Positions 1 through 9,087 are shown, counted from the stretch's first letter. The stretch is DNA of 64,000 bases from Bradyrhizobium tropiciagri (GCF_001189845.1 NZ_LFLZ01000021.1:62001-126000), one strand, 5' to 3'. Numbers and translations are program-made. Notes: generated from the letters alone by a model not told the origin.

Positions 1-891
1 ATCGCCTCCGGTATTCCATACCAGTTTGAGGTTCGTCTTCGACACTTTGACGGCGAGTATCGGTGGTTTGATTGCCGCGGCGTCCCAATTTGCGATGGCT
101 CTGGGCGCATTACTCGTTGGTATGCTCTGCAGACGGATATCGAGGATCGCACGCAGGCGCTGGCGCGGTTGCGGGAGATGCAATCGGATTTCGCCCGCAT
201 CAACCGCGTGAGCATGATGGGAGAATTGGCAGCCTCGCTGTCTCACGAAATCGCACAACCGATCGCCAGCGCGCGCAACAACGCACGCGCAGCCCAGAAC
301 TTCCTAAACATGCAGCCGCTGGACCTGGGCGAGGTCCGGGAAGCACTTGCATGTGTCGTTGGCGATACTGATCGAGCCCGAGACATCATCGATCGCATCC
401 GAGAGCAAATGAAGAAAGCGCCGCCCCGAAAGGAGCGTTTCGACCTTGGTGCGGCGATTAGTGAGTTGATTGTGTTGGCGCGAAGCGTGACCAACCGGCA
501 TGGCGTCTCGGTCCAGACCCAGCTTGCGGACGGATCGTTTCCCGTTGAGGGGGATCGCGTTCAACTGCAACAGGTCTTGTTGAACCTCATCCTGAATGCG
601 GCTGAGGCAATGGGCTCGGTCGAGGAGGGACCGAGAGAGCTGTTGATCAGCACCGAGCAAGACCAGACTGGCGTCCTCGTGGCCGTGCGCGATTCCGGGC
701 CGGGAATTGATCCGGCACATCTCGATCGGGTCTTCGACGCCTTCTACACCACGAAGTCCAGTGGAACCGGCATGGGGCTGTCGATTTGCCGCTCCATCAT
801 CCGTGCTCACGGGGGGAGGCTGTGGGCGGGAGCGAACGAGCCTCGCGGCGCTGTGTTCCAGTTCACCTTGCCCAACGCCTCCGGCGGGTAA
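1..891 (+). CDS. Sensor histidine kinase, 5' end outside the window (PAS end, HisKA, HATPase)
   Basis: The reading frame is open from the first base, so this is the last 296 codons of a longer gene. Codons 1-45 read as the end of a PAS/PAC domain (YRWFDCRGVP, then a basic linker). Next come a HisKA dimerisation helix with the phospho-acceptor His at codon 82 (SHEIAQPIASARNN), an N box near codons 194-200 (LNLILNAAEAM), a G1 box (DSGPGID) and a G2 box (GTGMGLSICRS). It would autophosphorylate in the cytoplasm and pass phosphate to a response regulator not seen here. The DNA from about base 170 on is very similar to the 3' end of the giant kinase gene at 22.8-23.5 kb, but here the ATP-binding domain is intact. 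Its own sensory domains lie upstream of the window. Confidence 0.9.
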   Translation: MASGIPYQFEVRLRHFDGEYRWFDCRGVPICDGSGRITRWYALQTDIEDRTQALARLREMQSDFARINRVSMMGELAASLSHEIAQPIASARNNARAAQNFLNMQPLDLGEVREALACVVGDTDRARDIIDRIREQMKKAPPRKERFDLGAAISELIVLARSVTNRHGVSVQTQLADGSFPVEGDRVQLQQVLLNLILNAAEAMGSVEEGPRELLISTEQDQTGVLVAVRDSGPGIDPAHLDRVFDAFYTTKSSGTGMGLSICRSIIRAHGGRLWAGANEPRGAVFQFTLPNASGG

Positions 892-1002
892 CTTCCAGAA
901 TTGGCCCGTCGCTACGAAATCGGTCCGTCGCCTCATGTCAGCTGTGAGTGGTAGACGGGACCTCAGCAAGACTGGCCTAAGCCGACGCGATTGAGCCAAG
1001 GC

Positions 1003-1396
1003 GGACGTTGGCGTCGTTGATGCGGCTGCTCGAGGAGGCTCGCAGCGAGCTGCAGGAGGCGGCCCCGCCAGACTGTAGAAGCCTCGGAGGACGCAACGTT
1101 CCGGGACGCCGCGCGGATCGGGCAATTTCCGGCCGTTGGAGGCGCGCAGGACAGTCGCACCCCCGCGGAGATGCTCTCTTGCCTCAACCGATCGGCGATG
1201 GTCCGCCTTTGCTATGCCAAGCTGACGCCGCTCCCCGATGGGCCACCTGCACTACTGGCGGACGGAGCACACGCGACGATCGGCAAGCGAGATACGCCGA
1301 CGCTGCGCACCGGTTGCGTGAAACGACTCCGCAGAAAGACTCGATCGAGGCAGATGCGCTGCGTGCCTTGTCCTGACAAACAAGATCCTTGATCGG
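1003..1396 (+). pseudogene. Decayed 3' end of an FUSC-family exporter gene
   Basis: No intact frame is present. The DNA nevertheless aligns along its length with the last ~400 bases of the intact FUSC gene that ends at 28218. Shared blocks include GAGGCTCGC near the start, GCAACGTTCCGGGA, GAAATGCTCTCTTGC (here GAGATGCTCTCTTGC) and the final CTGAC before the stop. Frame changes and altered codons scramble the protein. Like the intact copy, the fragment lies downstream of a histidine kinase with the same C-terminal core, so it is probably the relic of a duplicated kinase-exporter block whose middle was lost. The remaining bases, 892-1002 and 1397-1505, hold nothing I recognise. Confidence 0.7.
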
Positions 1397-1505
1397 GTAG
1401 CGGTGTCGACTTCTCTCAGGAGGATCGCGCTTGCGCGCCGGCGGCTGGCCACACTGTACTGACCGTCCGAAGGGTGGGAGCTGATGAAAGCGCTATCGTG
1501 AGCAC

Positions 1506-1552
1506 ACGGTTGCGCGACTGACTCCTTAGAACTCCCATCGATTCGCAACCGT
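1506..1552. repeat. Inverted repeat upstream of etfB
   Basis: ACGGTTGCG at 1506-1514 is the exact reverse complement of CGCAACCGT at 1544-1552, with a 29-base spacer. It lies about 93 bases before the etfB start. It could be a leader hairpin or a binding site for a dimeric regulator. Only the sequence symmetry is observed. Confidence 0.4.
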
Positions 1553-1644
1553 TAACTTCGATCATGTCGCGCAGTGCCATATACATGAGTGCACCCGAAG
1601 CAACGATAACTCGTCTGGGTTTTTCCAATGAAGAGAGCCTCAAC

Positions 1645-2394
1645 ATGAAGATCCTGGTACCCGTCAAACGCGTCGTAGATGCCAACGCGCATGTGCGCGT
1701 GAAGGCCGATGGCTCCGGCGTTGATCTGAGCGGCGTCAAGATGTCAATCAATCCGTTCGACGAGATCGCTGTAGAGGAGGCGACGCGTCTGAAGGAGAAA
1801 GGTTCGGCGGCGGAGATAGTGTGCGTGAGCATCGGACCTGCAGAAGCGGCCGAAGTGCTGCGCAGCGCCTTCGCAATCGGCGCGGATCGCGGGCAGCTCG
1901 TCATCGGGGAGGGGGACCTCGAGCCTCTGGCGGTAGCCAAGATCCTGAAAGCGGTCATCGAGAAAGAGAATCCGCAGCTCGTGATCCTCGGCAAGCAGGC
2001 GATCGATTATGACAACGATCAGACCGGACAGATGCTCGCGGGGCTGCTGGGGTGGCCTCAGGCAACCTTTGCCTCGAATGTCACCATCGAAGGCGATCAA
2101 GTGCAAGTCACCCGTGAGGTCGACGGCGGGCACCAGACGGTGCGGCTGCGCTTGCCGGCGATCATCACGTGCGACCTGCGCCTGAATACTCCACGTTTCG
2201 CCGCCCTTCCCAGCATCATGAAGGCAAAGAAAAAGCCGATCGAGCAGAAGAGCGTCGACTCCTATGGAGTAGATCTGAAACCACGGCTTCAGGTTTTGAA
2301 ACTGGCTGAGCCCCCCCGCCGCAAAGCAGGCATCAAGGTCAAGAGTGTGACCGAATTACTCGACAAACTTCGTAACGAAGCTGGAGTTATCTGA
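1645..2394 (+). CDS. etfB: Electron transfer flavoprotein, beta subunit
   Basis: EtfB pairs with EtfA to carry electrons from acyl-CoA dehydrogenases to ETF:ubiquinone oxidoreductase. The 249-residue length matches the family. It starts MKILVPVKRVVD, carries NPFDEIAVEEA and the ETF-beta region VILGKQAIDYDNDQTGQM, and ends with a C-terminal arm (KLAEPPRRKAGIKV) that would wrap onto EtfA. I chose the ATG at 1645 because it gives the usual N-terminus and follows a purine-rich AAGAGAG stretch. An ATG-like start further upstream (1564) would add about 27 residues of atypical sequence. The etfA ATG begins two bases after this stop, so the pair is co-transcribed and probably translationally coupled. 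Confidence 0.95.
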   Translation: MKILVPVKRVVDANAHVRVKADGSGVDLSGVKMSINPFDEIAVEEATRLKEKGSAAEIVCVSIGPAEAAEVLRSAFAIGADRGQLVIGEGDLEPLAVAKILKAVIEKENPQLVILGKQAIDYDNDQTGQMLAGLLGWPQATFASNVTIEGDQVQVTREVDGGHQTVRLRLPAIITCDLRLNTPRFAALPSIMKAKKKPIEQKSVDSYGVDLKPRLQVLKLAEPPRRKAGIKVKSVTELLDKLRNEAGVI

Positions 2395-2395
2395 A

Positions 2396-3340
2396 ATGAA
2401 AACGCTACTGGTCAGTGACCACGACAACAAGACACTCAGTGAGGCGACGGCCAAGGCATTGAGTTGTGCCGTATCGCTCGGAGGTGAGGTGGACGTGGTC
2501 ATCGCGGGCAAAGGCTGCCGAGCGGTTGCCGAACAGGCGGCCCAGCTCTCCAGCGTCGCACGGGTTCTGCTGGCCGACGCAGACGCTTACGAGCACGTAC
2601 TGGCCGAACCTTTCGCCGCGCTGATCGTCTCACTCGCAGCGCCATACGATGCAATAGTCGCTCCGTCGACCAGTTCAGGGCGCAACATCCTGCCGCGGGT
2701 CGCAGCATTGCTCGACGTCATGCAGATCTCGGATGTGAGCCGGGTGCTCGCACCTGACACGTTCGAGCGACCGATCTACGCGGGAAATGTCATCGAGACC
2801 GTCCGGACGACCGACAAGAAGAAAGTCATTACCGTGCGAACAACCGCGTTTCCGCGTGCGGCTGGCGGCGGAACAGCTTCTATTGAGTCGATTCGGGCCG
2901 TGGCCGACCCGGGCACCTCGCAATTCGAAAGCGAGGAGCTTCACGCCTCCGCGCGAGCGGAGCTGACGAGCGCGCGGATCATCATCTCCGGAGGTCGTGC
3001 GCTTCAGAGCCGGGAGAACTTCACCAAATATATCGATCCGATCGCCGACAAGCTGGGAGCCGCAATTGGTGCCTCGCGCGCGGCGGTCGACGCCGGCTAC
3101 GCCCCGAACGACTGGCAGGTGGGCCAGACGGGGAAGATCGTCGCGCCGGATCTGTACATTGCCGCGGGCATCTCCGGCGCCATTCAGCATCTGGCAGGCA
3201 TCAAAGACGCGAAGATCATTGTCGCGATCAACAAGGATCCGGATGCGCCGATCTTTCAGGTGGCTGACTACGGCCTGGTTGCGGACCTGTATACGGCGCT
3301 TCCGGAAATGGCCGCCGAGCTGGCCAAGTCTCACGCGTAG
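2396..3340 (+). CDS. etfA: Electron transfer flavoprotein, alpha subunit
   Basis: The protein has 314 residues, the normal EtfA size. The N-terminal domain resembles EtfB. The C-terminal FAD-binding domain carries the family signature: SGGRALQSRENF, GAAIGASRAAVDAGY, the VGQTGKIVAPDLYIAAGISG segment, and INKDPDAPIFQVADYG near the end. FAD held here is reduced by the partner dehydrogenase, and electrons leave through the etfD product encoded 2 kb downstream. It directly follows etfB, and the acyl-CoA dehydrogenase gene follows 44 bases later, consistent with one operon. Confidence 0.96.
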   Translation: MKTLLVSDHDNKTLSEATAKALSCAVSLGGEVDVVIAGKGCRAVAEQAAQLSSVARVLLADADAYEHVLAEPFAALIVSLAAPYDAIVAPSTSSGRNILPRVAALLDVMQISDVSRVLAPDTFERPIYAGNVIETVRTTDKKKVITVRTTAFPRAAGGGTASIESIRAVADPGTSQFESEELHASARAELTSARIIISGGRALQSRENFTKYIDPIADKLGAAIGASRAAVDAGYAPNDWQVGQTGKIVAPDLYIAAGISGAIQHLAGIKDAKIIVAINKDPDAPIFQVADYGLVADLYTALPEMAAELAKSHA

Positions 3341-3384
3341 CCCACACGACCTGAACCCGAACCGCACACGCCAAGGAATCATCC

Positions 3385-5175
3385 ATGCCCTCGTACAAGG
3401 CCCCCGTCCGCGACACACTGTTCCTGCTCAATGACGTGTTTCAAATCTCCCGCCATGCCGATCTGCCGGGATTCTCGGATCTGACCCCCGAGACTCTGCA
3501 GGCAATGCTCGAAGAAGCGGCGAAGCTCGCCGAAAACGTTATCACTCCCCTTAATCGGGTCGGTGACGTTGAGGGCTGCCAGCGGCATCCGGATGCCTCC
3601 GTTACGACGCCGAAGGGATTCCGCGAGGCCTATCAACAGCAAGCCGCAGGCGGTTGGGTCGGCATCACCGCTCCCGAGCAGTACGGTGGACAAGGTTTGC
3701 TGGAAACCCTGAACGTAGTCGTCGGGGAGTACTTCTCCTCCGCGAGTCTTGGCTTCTACATGTATGGCGGCCTGACCCAGGGAGCCATCGCAGCACTGCT
3801 CGCGCACGCCTCTGATGAGATCAAGGCGGCTTATGTGCCGGACCTCATTGCCGGCAAGGCAACTGGTACGATGAACCTCACCGAGGCCCATGCCGGAAGT
3901 GATGTCGGATTGTCCTATGCTCGCGCCCATAAAGCGGCGGACGGCAGCTATCGAGTGACGGGCTCCAAGGTCTTCATCTCTGGCGGTGAGCACGATCTCG
4001 CCGAGAACATCATCCATCTCGTTCTTGCCCGCATCGAAGGCGCGCCCCACGGCACCAAGGGGCTCTCGCTGTTCGTCGTGCCGAAGTTCCTGCCCGCCGC
4101 CAATGGGGAGCCGCGCAAGCCCAACGGAGTCAGCTGCGGCTCCATCGAACACAAGATGGGCATCCACGGCAACTGCACCTGCGTCCTGAATTACGACGAT
4201 GCCACAGGCTGGCTCGTCGGTGAAGAGAACGGTGGCATGCCGGCGATGTTCGTGATGATGAATCACTCGCGCCTGTTTGTCGGGGGACAAGGTGTCGGGC
4301 TCGCTGAAGTGGCCTATCAGAACGCCGTCGCCTACGCGCGGGAGCGCCTTCAGGGCCGTTCCCTCTCCGGGGCGAAGTTCCCCGAGAAGCCCGCAGATCC
4401 GATCATCGTTCATGGCGACGTGCGCCTCATGCTGATGAGCATCCGGGCATTCACCGAAGCGGCAAGGGCGCTCATCATCTCAACCTCGTTGCGGAATGAC
4501 GTGGCTATACGCAAGAACGATCCTGCCGCGCTACGGGATGCCGAGAATCACATGGCGCTGCTAACCCCAGTGATCAAGGCGTTCTTTTCGGACCAGGGGT
4601 TTCTCAGCACCGTGAACGCACAACAGATCTACGGCGGCCACGGATATATCGCAGAGAACGGCATGGAACAGTTCGTACGCGACTCGCGCATCTCACAGAT
4701 CTACGAAGGCGCGAACGGCATTCAGGCCCTCGACCTGGTCGGTCGCAAGCTCGGGCTCGAGGGTGGCCAGGTGGTCCGCGCCTATTTCGCGGAGATCGAG
4801 AGTTTCCTCAATGAGCACGCGGAAGATCCCGGTCTGGCGCCCTATGTCACGCGTACGCGTGAAGCTCTTGGTCATCTGCAAGAGGCCACGCAGTGGCTCG
4901 CCAAGAACGGCGCGAAGGACCGCGACCTCGTCGGCTGCGGCGCCCGGGACTATCTGCAGCTATTTGGGCTCGTCGCGCTCGCACACATGTGGTGTCAGAT
5001 TGCCGAAACGGTTCAGCGAAAACTCAGCGAAGGTGCTGCGGACCCGTACCTCAAGGCGAAGTTGGTGACCGGGCAATTCTTTGTCGAGCGGATGCTGCCC
5101 GAGACGCAGTTTCGGCTGGCGTGTGTCAAGGCGGGAGGCGCCGGGGCAATGGATATGCCGGCCGAGCAGTTCTAG
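3385..5175 (+). CDS. Acyl-CoA dehydrogenase, long DmdC-like type
   Basis: This FAD enzyme introduces a trans-2,3 double bond into an acyl-CoA and passes electrons to EtfAB. At 596 residues it is longer than classical ~380-residue enzymes and matches the group that includes 3-methylmercaptopropionyl-CoA dehydrogenase (DmdC). It has the N-terminal helical domain, the middle beta domain (MNLTEAHAGSDVG, TGSKVFISGGEHD), the C-terminal FAD domain with QIYGGHGYIAENGMEQ and RDSRISQIYEGANGIQA (the Glu is the likely base), and an extra ~120-residue C-terminal domain. AAGGA precedes the ATG. Substrate cannot be deduced, since this subgroup covers short, branched and sulfur-containing acyl-CoAs. It sits between etfA and ETF-QO. 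Confidence 0.93.
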   Translation: MPSYKAPVRDTLFLLNDVFQISRHADLPGFSDLTPETLQAMLEEAAKLAENVITPLNRVGDVEGCQRHPDASVTTPKGFREAYQQQAAGGWVGITAPEQYGGQGLLETLNVVVGEYFSSASLGFYMYGGLTQGAIAALLAHASDEIKAAYVPDLIAGKATGTMNLTEAHAGSDVGLSYARAHKAADGSYRVTGSKVFISGGEHDLAENIIHLVLARIEGAPHGTKGLSLFVVPKFLPAANGEPRKPNGVSCGSIEHKMGIHGNCTCVLNYDDATGWLVGEENGGMPAMFVMMNHSRLFVGGQGVGLAEVAYQNAVAYARERLQGRSLSGAKFPEKPADPIIVHGDVRLMLMSIRAFTEAARALIISTSLRNDVAIRKNDPAALRDAENHMALLTPVIKAFFSDQGFLSTVNAQQIYGGHGYIAENGMEQFVRDSRISQIYEGANGIQALDLVGRKLGLEGGQVVRAYFAEIESFLNEHAEDPGLAPYVTRTREALGHLQEATQWLAKNGAKDRDLVGCGARDYLQLFGLVALAHMWCQIAETVQRKLSEGAADPYLKAKLVTGQFFVERMLPETQFRLACVKAGGAGAMDMPAEQF

Positions 5176-5223
5176 TGCGCGCCTACCGCACACCGAAGCC
5201 CCCAACTCTATAGGACCGATCGC

Positions 5224-6882
5224 ATGAGCCCGAACGAACTGCCTGCACGAGAGGCGATGGAATTCGATGTGATCATTGTGGGAGCAGGACCGGCCGGACT
5301 TTCCGCGGCCATCCGCTTGAAGCAAGTGGCGCCGGAGTGCTCGGTCGTCATCGTGGAGAAGGGATCCGAAGTCGGCGCGCACATTCTCTCGGGCGCTGTG
5401 ATCGATCCGATCGGCCTGGATCGGCTGCTGCCTGACTGGCGCAATGACTCATCCCATCCGTTGCGCCAGGCAGTGAAGACTGACCGCTTTTACTGGCTCA
5501 CGAAGCGCCGGGCCGTGCGGCTGCCGAACTGGTTTATGCCGCCGCTTATGAGCAATCATGGCAACTTCGTCGCCTCGCTCGGCGATGTCTGTCGCTGGCT
5601 CGCCACGAAAGCCGAATCCCTCGGCGTGGAGCTCTATCCCGGCTTTGCGGCCACGGAGGTGCTGTACGGGTCGCGTGGCGAGGTCCGGGGCGTGGCCACA
5701 GGTGACATGGGTGTCGGTAAGGACGGGCAACCCAAGCCCGGCTTCACCCGCGGCATTGAGCTACGTGGCAAATACACGCTCTTTGCCGAAGGCGCGCGCG
5801 GCAGCCTGACCAAGGCGGTCATTGCAAAATACGCTCTGCAGCAGGATCGCGATCCGCCCAAGTTCGGTATCGGCCTCAAAGAGGTCTGGCAGGTGCCACC
5901 CGAGCAGCACCGCGCTGGGCTCATACAACACACCTTCGGCTGGCCACTCGACAATCACACCGGCGGAGGTTCGTTTCTCTACCATTGGGGAGACAATCTG
6001 GTCTCCGTGGGATTCGTGGTTCACCTCAATTATCACAACCCATGGATCAGCCCGTTCGAGGAGCTGCAGCGCTTCAAGACCCATCCTCTGGTACGCTCGA
6101 CGCTCGCCGGTGGCAAACGGATCAGCTACGGCGCGCGCGCTATAACCGAGGGGGGCTGGCAGTCAGTGCCGAAGCTCACCTTTCCCGGAGGAGCTCTCAT
6201 CGGGTGCGCCGGCGGCTTCGTTAACGTCCCGCGGATCAAGGGCTCGCACAACGCGATGCTGTCCGGCATCCTCGCAGCCGAGAAGGTCGCCGAGGCGCTC
6301 GCCGCGAGCCGCGCCAACGATGAGCTTGAGGCCTACGAGGCGAGCTGGCGCACGTCCGATATTGGGCGCGACCTGCGTAAGGTACGCAACGTGAAGCCGC
6401 TTTGGTCCAGGTTCGGCACAATTATCGGCGTCGGGCTCGGCGGCCTGGACATGTGGACGAACACTCTTGGATTCTCGCTATTCGGAACACTATCGCACGG
6501 CAAGCCGGACAATCAAACTCTGGAGCCAGCTTCAAAATTCAAGCCCATCGCTTATCCCAAGCCGGACGGAAAGCTCACCTTCGATCGCCTCAGTTCGGTT
6601 TTCCTATCGGGCACGAATCACGAAGCGGACCAGCCTGTTCACCTGCACGTTGCCGACCTGGAGAGCGAGAAGCGAATCGAGCACGACGTGTTCGCGGGCC
6701 CGTCAAACCGGTATTGTCCAGCCGGCGTCTATGAGTGGGTCGGCGAGGGTGCCGACCTCAAGTTGGTCATCAATGCGCAGAACTGCGTCCACTGCAAGAC
6801 CTGCGACATCAAGGATCCCGCCGGCAACATCACATGGACCGCTCCGCAAGGCGGAGGCGGTCCGAACTACACCCAGATGTAA
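5224..6882 (+). CDS. etfD: Electron transfer flavoprotein-ubiquinone oxidoreductase
   Basis: ETF-QO accepts electrons from reduced EtfAB and reduces ubiquinone at the inner membrane face. The 552-residue protein begins with an FAD Rossmann motif (DVIIVGAGPAGLSAAI, about residues 14-30) and EKGSEVGAHILSGAVIDP. It ends with the ferredoxin-like 4Fe-4S site: one Cys in YCPAGVYEW, then CVHCKTC, followed by DPAGNITWTAPQGGGGPNY. All four cluster cysteines are present. AGGA lies seven bases before the ATG. Having ETF-QO beside etfBA and a dehydrogenase gives a full route from acyl-CoA to quinone in one operon. Confidence 0.96.
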   Translation: MSPNELPAREAMEFDVIIVGAGPAGLSAAIRLKQVAPECSVVIVEKGSEVGAHILSGAVIDPIGLDRLLPDWRNDSSHPLRQAVKTDRFYWLTKRRAVRLPNWFMPPLMSNHGNFVASLGDVCRWLATKAESLGVELYPGFAATEVLYGSRGEVRGVATGDMGVGKDGQPKPGFTRGIELRGKYTLFAEGARGSLTKAVIAKYALQQDRDPPKFGIGLKEVWQVPPEQHRAGLIQHTFGWPLDNHTGGGSFLYHWGDNLVSVGFVVHLNYHNPWISPFEELQRFKTHPLVRSTLAGGKRISYGARAITEGGWQSVPKLTFPGGALIGCAGGFVNVPRIKGSHNAMLSGILAAEKVAEALAASRANDELEAYEASWRTSDIGRDLRKVRNVKPLWSRFGTIIGVGLGGLDMWTNTLGFSLFGTLSHGKPDNQTLEPASKFKPIAYPKPDGKLTFDRLSSVFLSGTNHEADQPVHLHVADLESEKRIEHDVFAGPSNRYCPAGVYEWVGEGADLKLVINAQNCVHCKTCDIKDPAGNITWTAPQGGGGPNYTQM

Positions 6883-6941
6883 CGGATATCGCGATCGGCT
6901 TTGCGATTTAGCTCGGAACTCGGGACAGGCACTGGGTGGAT

Positions 6942-6986
6942 GACGCTTTCCTCGAGAAGCGTGCCCCGCGGTTCCTGGGCCGCTGA
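6942..6986 (+). pseudogene. Orphan 3' tail of an enoyl-CoA hydratase gene
   Basis: The frame reads DAFLEKRAPRFLGR then stop, almost the same as the last residues of the intact hydratase downstream (SAFLEKRAPQFLGR, stop). The similarity continues past the stop through GAAGCAAACA and the AGAAACCCAATG leader of the next gene, giving a direct repeat of about 76 bases (6942-7017 against 7768-7844). The remaining bases of this gap show no hydratase body. The simplest explanation is a tandem hydratase duplication that collapsed by deletion. Confidence 0.75.
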
Positions 6987-7014
6987 AGCAAACACGACAA
7001 TTTAGAGAAACCCA

Positions 7015-7812
7015 ATGCCACCGACAACACTGACACTCGCAAACGTCCTGTACGAGAAGCGCGGCGCGATCGCCTATGTGACCGTCAACCGGCCCAAGGT
7101 CCTCAACGCCCTGAACGCGGCGACATGGAAGGACCTGCAAACTGCGTTCGAGGATGCGCGGGACGACGCTGCCGTGCGCGGCGTCATCCTGACCGGCGCG
7201 GGCGACAAGGCATTCATCGCCGGTGCCGATATCAGCGAACTCGCGCATGCGAGTGCGATCGACGCCGAACGTTCCAGCCGCTACGCACAGGAGGTGCTCG
7301 ATCTCGTCGAGAATCTCGGCAAGCCGGTGGTCGCGGCAATCAACGGCTTTACCCTGGGTGCGGGTTGCGAGACGGCAATGGCATGCACGATCCGCATCGC
7401 CGTGGAGCATGCGAAGTTCGGCCAGCCCGAGGTCAAGCTGGGATTGCTCCCCGGCGGCGGCGGCACGCAACGGCTGCCGCGGCTGGTCGGAAAGGGTCGC
7501 GCGCTCGAGCTCATTCTGTCCGGAGAGACCATCAGCGCGCAGGAGGCCTGGCGCATCGGGCTCGTCAACGAGGTCGTTCCGGCGGCCGATCTTATCACGT
7601 GTGCGGAAGCCATCCTGAAGATGATCGCTTCGAACGCTCCCATCGCTGTCAAGCAATCGCTGGAAGCGGTGAACAAGGGAATGGATACAAGTCAGAGCGG
7701 GGGCTTCGTCCTCGAAGCCTCCTACTTCGGCCTGTGCGCCGGGACGGAGGACAAGAAGGAAGGCACGTCCGCCTTCCTCGAGAAACGCGCGCCGCAGTTC
7801 CTGGGCCGCTGA
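7015..7812 (+). CDS. Enoyl-CoA hydratase/isomerase (crotonase fold)
   Basis: This is the predicted hydration step of beta-oxidation: water is added to a trans-2-enoyl-CoA. At 265 residues it is a normal monofunctional crotonase. Oxyanion-hole sequence FIAGADISEL, a catalytic Glu in NGFTLGAGCETAMAC, and a second Glu in FGQPEVKLGLLPGGGGTQ are all present. It ends FLEKRAPQFLGR. The leader before the ATG (GAGAAACCCAATG) is itself part of the direct repeat shared with the next gene. It follows ETF-QO and precedes a CoA-transferase in the same direction, so it probably belongs to the acyl-CoA operon. Substrate chain length is unknown. Confidence 0.93.
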   Translation: MPPTTLTLANVLYEKRGAIAYVTVNRPKVLNALNAATWKDLQTAFEDARDDAAVRGVILTGAGDKAFIAGADISELAHASAIDAERSSRYAQEVLDLVENLGKPVVAAINGFTLGAGCETAMACTIRIAVEHAKFGQPEVKLGLLPGGGGTQRLPRLVGKGRALELILSGETISAQEAWRIGLVNEVVPAADLITCAEAILKMIASNAPIAVKQSLEAVNKGMDTSQSGGFVLEASYFGLCAGTEDKKEGTSAFLEKRAPQFLGR

Positions 7813-7841
7813 AGCAAACATAACAATATAGGAGAAACCCA

Positions 7842-9062
7842 ATGGCAAGCGACAACATCTTTTCCGGACTCAAGGTCGTAGACTTCTCGACCTTCGTTGC
7901 GGCTCCCGCCGCCGCCGTGATTCTCTCGGACTTCGGCGCCGACGTCGTCAAGGTCGAGCCACCCTCCGGCGACATCTTTAGACACGCGCATCAGTTTCCT
8001 CCGATGCCGGCGGCGAAAGAGCCTTACCCCTTTCATCTTACCAACCGCAACAAGCGCGGGATGGTGCTCGACCTGAAGTCGCCGAGTGCTCAGCAAGTTG
8101 TCGAGAAGCTCGTCAAATGGGCGGACGTGTTCATCGTCAATACGCCGCATCCCGCGCGGAAGAAATTGAAGCTCGAATACACCGACGTCGTGCAATGGAA
8201 CCCGCGGCTGATCTACGCGGATCTTACGGGCTTCGGCGAACAGGGGCCGGACGCTGACCTGCCGGGCTTCGACCTCACGGCATATTGGGCGCGCAGTGGC
8301 CTTCTATCGATGACGCGCGATGCCGGGGCGCCGCCAACCTGGCCGGTAGCCGGCAGCGGCGACGCCGCGACAGGCGTCGGCATCTATTCGGCGATCCTCA
8401 CGGCGCTCTACCGCCGCGAGCGCACGGGCGAGGGCGCGTATGTCACGACCTCGCTACTTGCCGAGGGTGTCTGGTCGGCGAGCGTTTCTATCCAAGCCGC
8501 GCTGGCCGACGCGAAGTTCTACGGGCTGCATGATCCCAGCAATCCCTCGAGCGCCGCAGCGAATGTGTATCGCGCCGCCGATGGCACGTGGTTTGTTCTT
8601 GCCCTCACTCCCGATAAGTGGGCGGATGCGGCGAAAGCCATCGGGCTTCCGGACCTCCTAACGGATCCGCGATTCTCCGATCCCGCGAAGCTCGCGGCGA
8701 ACCGGCACGAACTTGTCGCCATTTTGGACAAGGCCTTCAGCGCTCAGCCAATGGCGCATTGGTACGAGGCGCTCCGCGGCTTCACGGTCGGGGCCGTGCT
8801 CGAGCCGCAGGAAGTCATCAACGACCCTCAGGTCAAGGCGAACGACATCATCGTTCCGCTTCAAGGTGCCGGCGACAGGCTCACCTCGACGATCAGCAGC
8901 CCCATCCAGGTGCATGGCGTCACCAAGGTGCCGGCGCGGCGCGCGCCCAGGCTCGGCGAGCACACCGATGAGCTCCTCCAGGAGTTGGGGTTCGACGCGA
9001 AGAGCATCGAAGGCCTGCGCGCAAGCGGGGCAGTGGGAGAAGCAAAGGAACACGTGGCCTAG
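7842..9062 (+). CDS. Type III CoA-transferase (CaiB/BaiF family)
   Basis: Family III CoA-transferases move CoA between carboxylic acids through an aspartyl-CoA intermediate. The 406-residue protein starts with the family hallmark LKVVDFSTFVAAPAAAVILS and SDFGADVVKVEPPSGD, and has DLTGFGEQGPDADLPGFDLTAYWARSG, which carries the likely catalytic Asp. GGAGA stands before the ATG. It would activate or recycle the acid oxidised by the preceding dehydrogenase and hydratase. Similar pairs are found in carnitine-, bile acid- and aromatic acid-degrading operons, so the substrate remains open. Confidence 0.92.
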   Translation: MASDNIFSGLKVVDFSTFVAAPAAAVILSDFGADVVKVEPPSGDIFRHAHQFPPMPAAKEPYPFHLTNRNKRGMVLDLKSPSAQQVVEKLVKWADVFIVNTPHPARKKLKLEYTDVVQWNPRLIYADLTGFGEQGPDADLPGFDLTAYWARSGLLSMTRDAGAPPTWPVAGSGDAATGVGIYSAILTALYRRERTGEGAYVTTSLLAEGVWSASVSIQAALADAKFYGLHDPSNPSSAAANVYRAADGTWFVLALTPDKWADAAKAIGLPDLLTDPRFSDPAKLAANRHELVAILDKAFSAQPMAHWYEALRGFTVGAVLEPQEVINDPQVKANDIIVPLQGAGDRLTSTISSPIQVHGVTKVPARRAPRLGEHTDELLQELGFDAKSIEGLRASGAVGEAKEHVA

Positions 9063-9087
9063 CCAACTTGTGGCATTCGCATTTGCC

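Noticed and set aside
304..1125. A 273-codon minus-strand frame across the end of the first kinase
   Set aside because: It runs antisense to a recognised kinase domain and the FUSC remnant; no family features.
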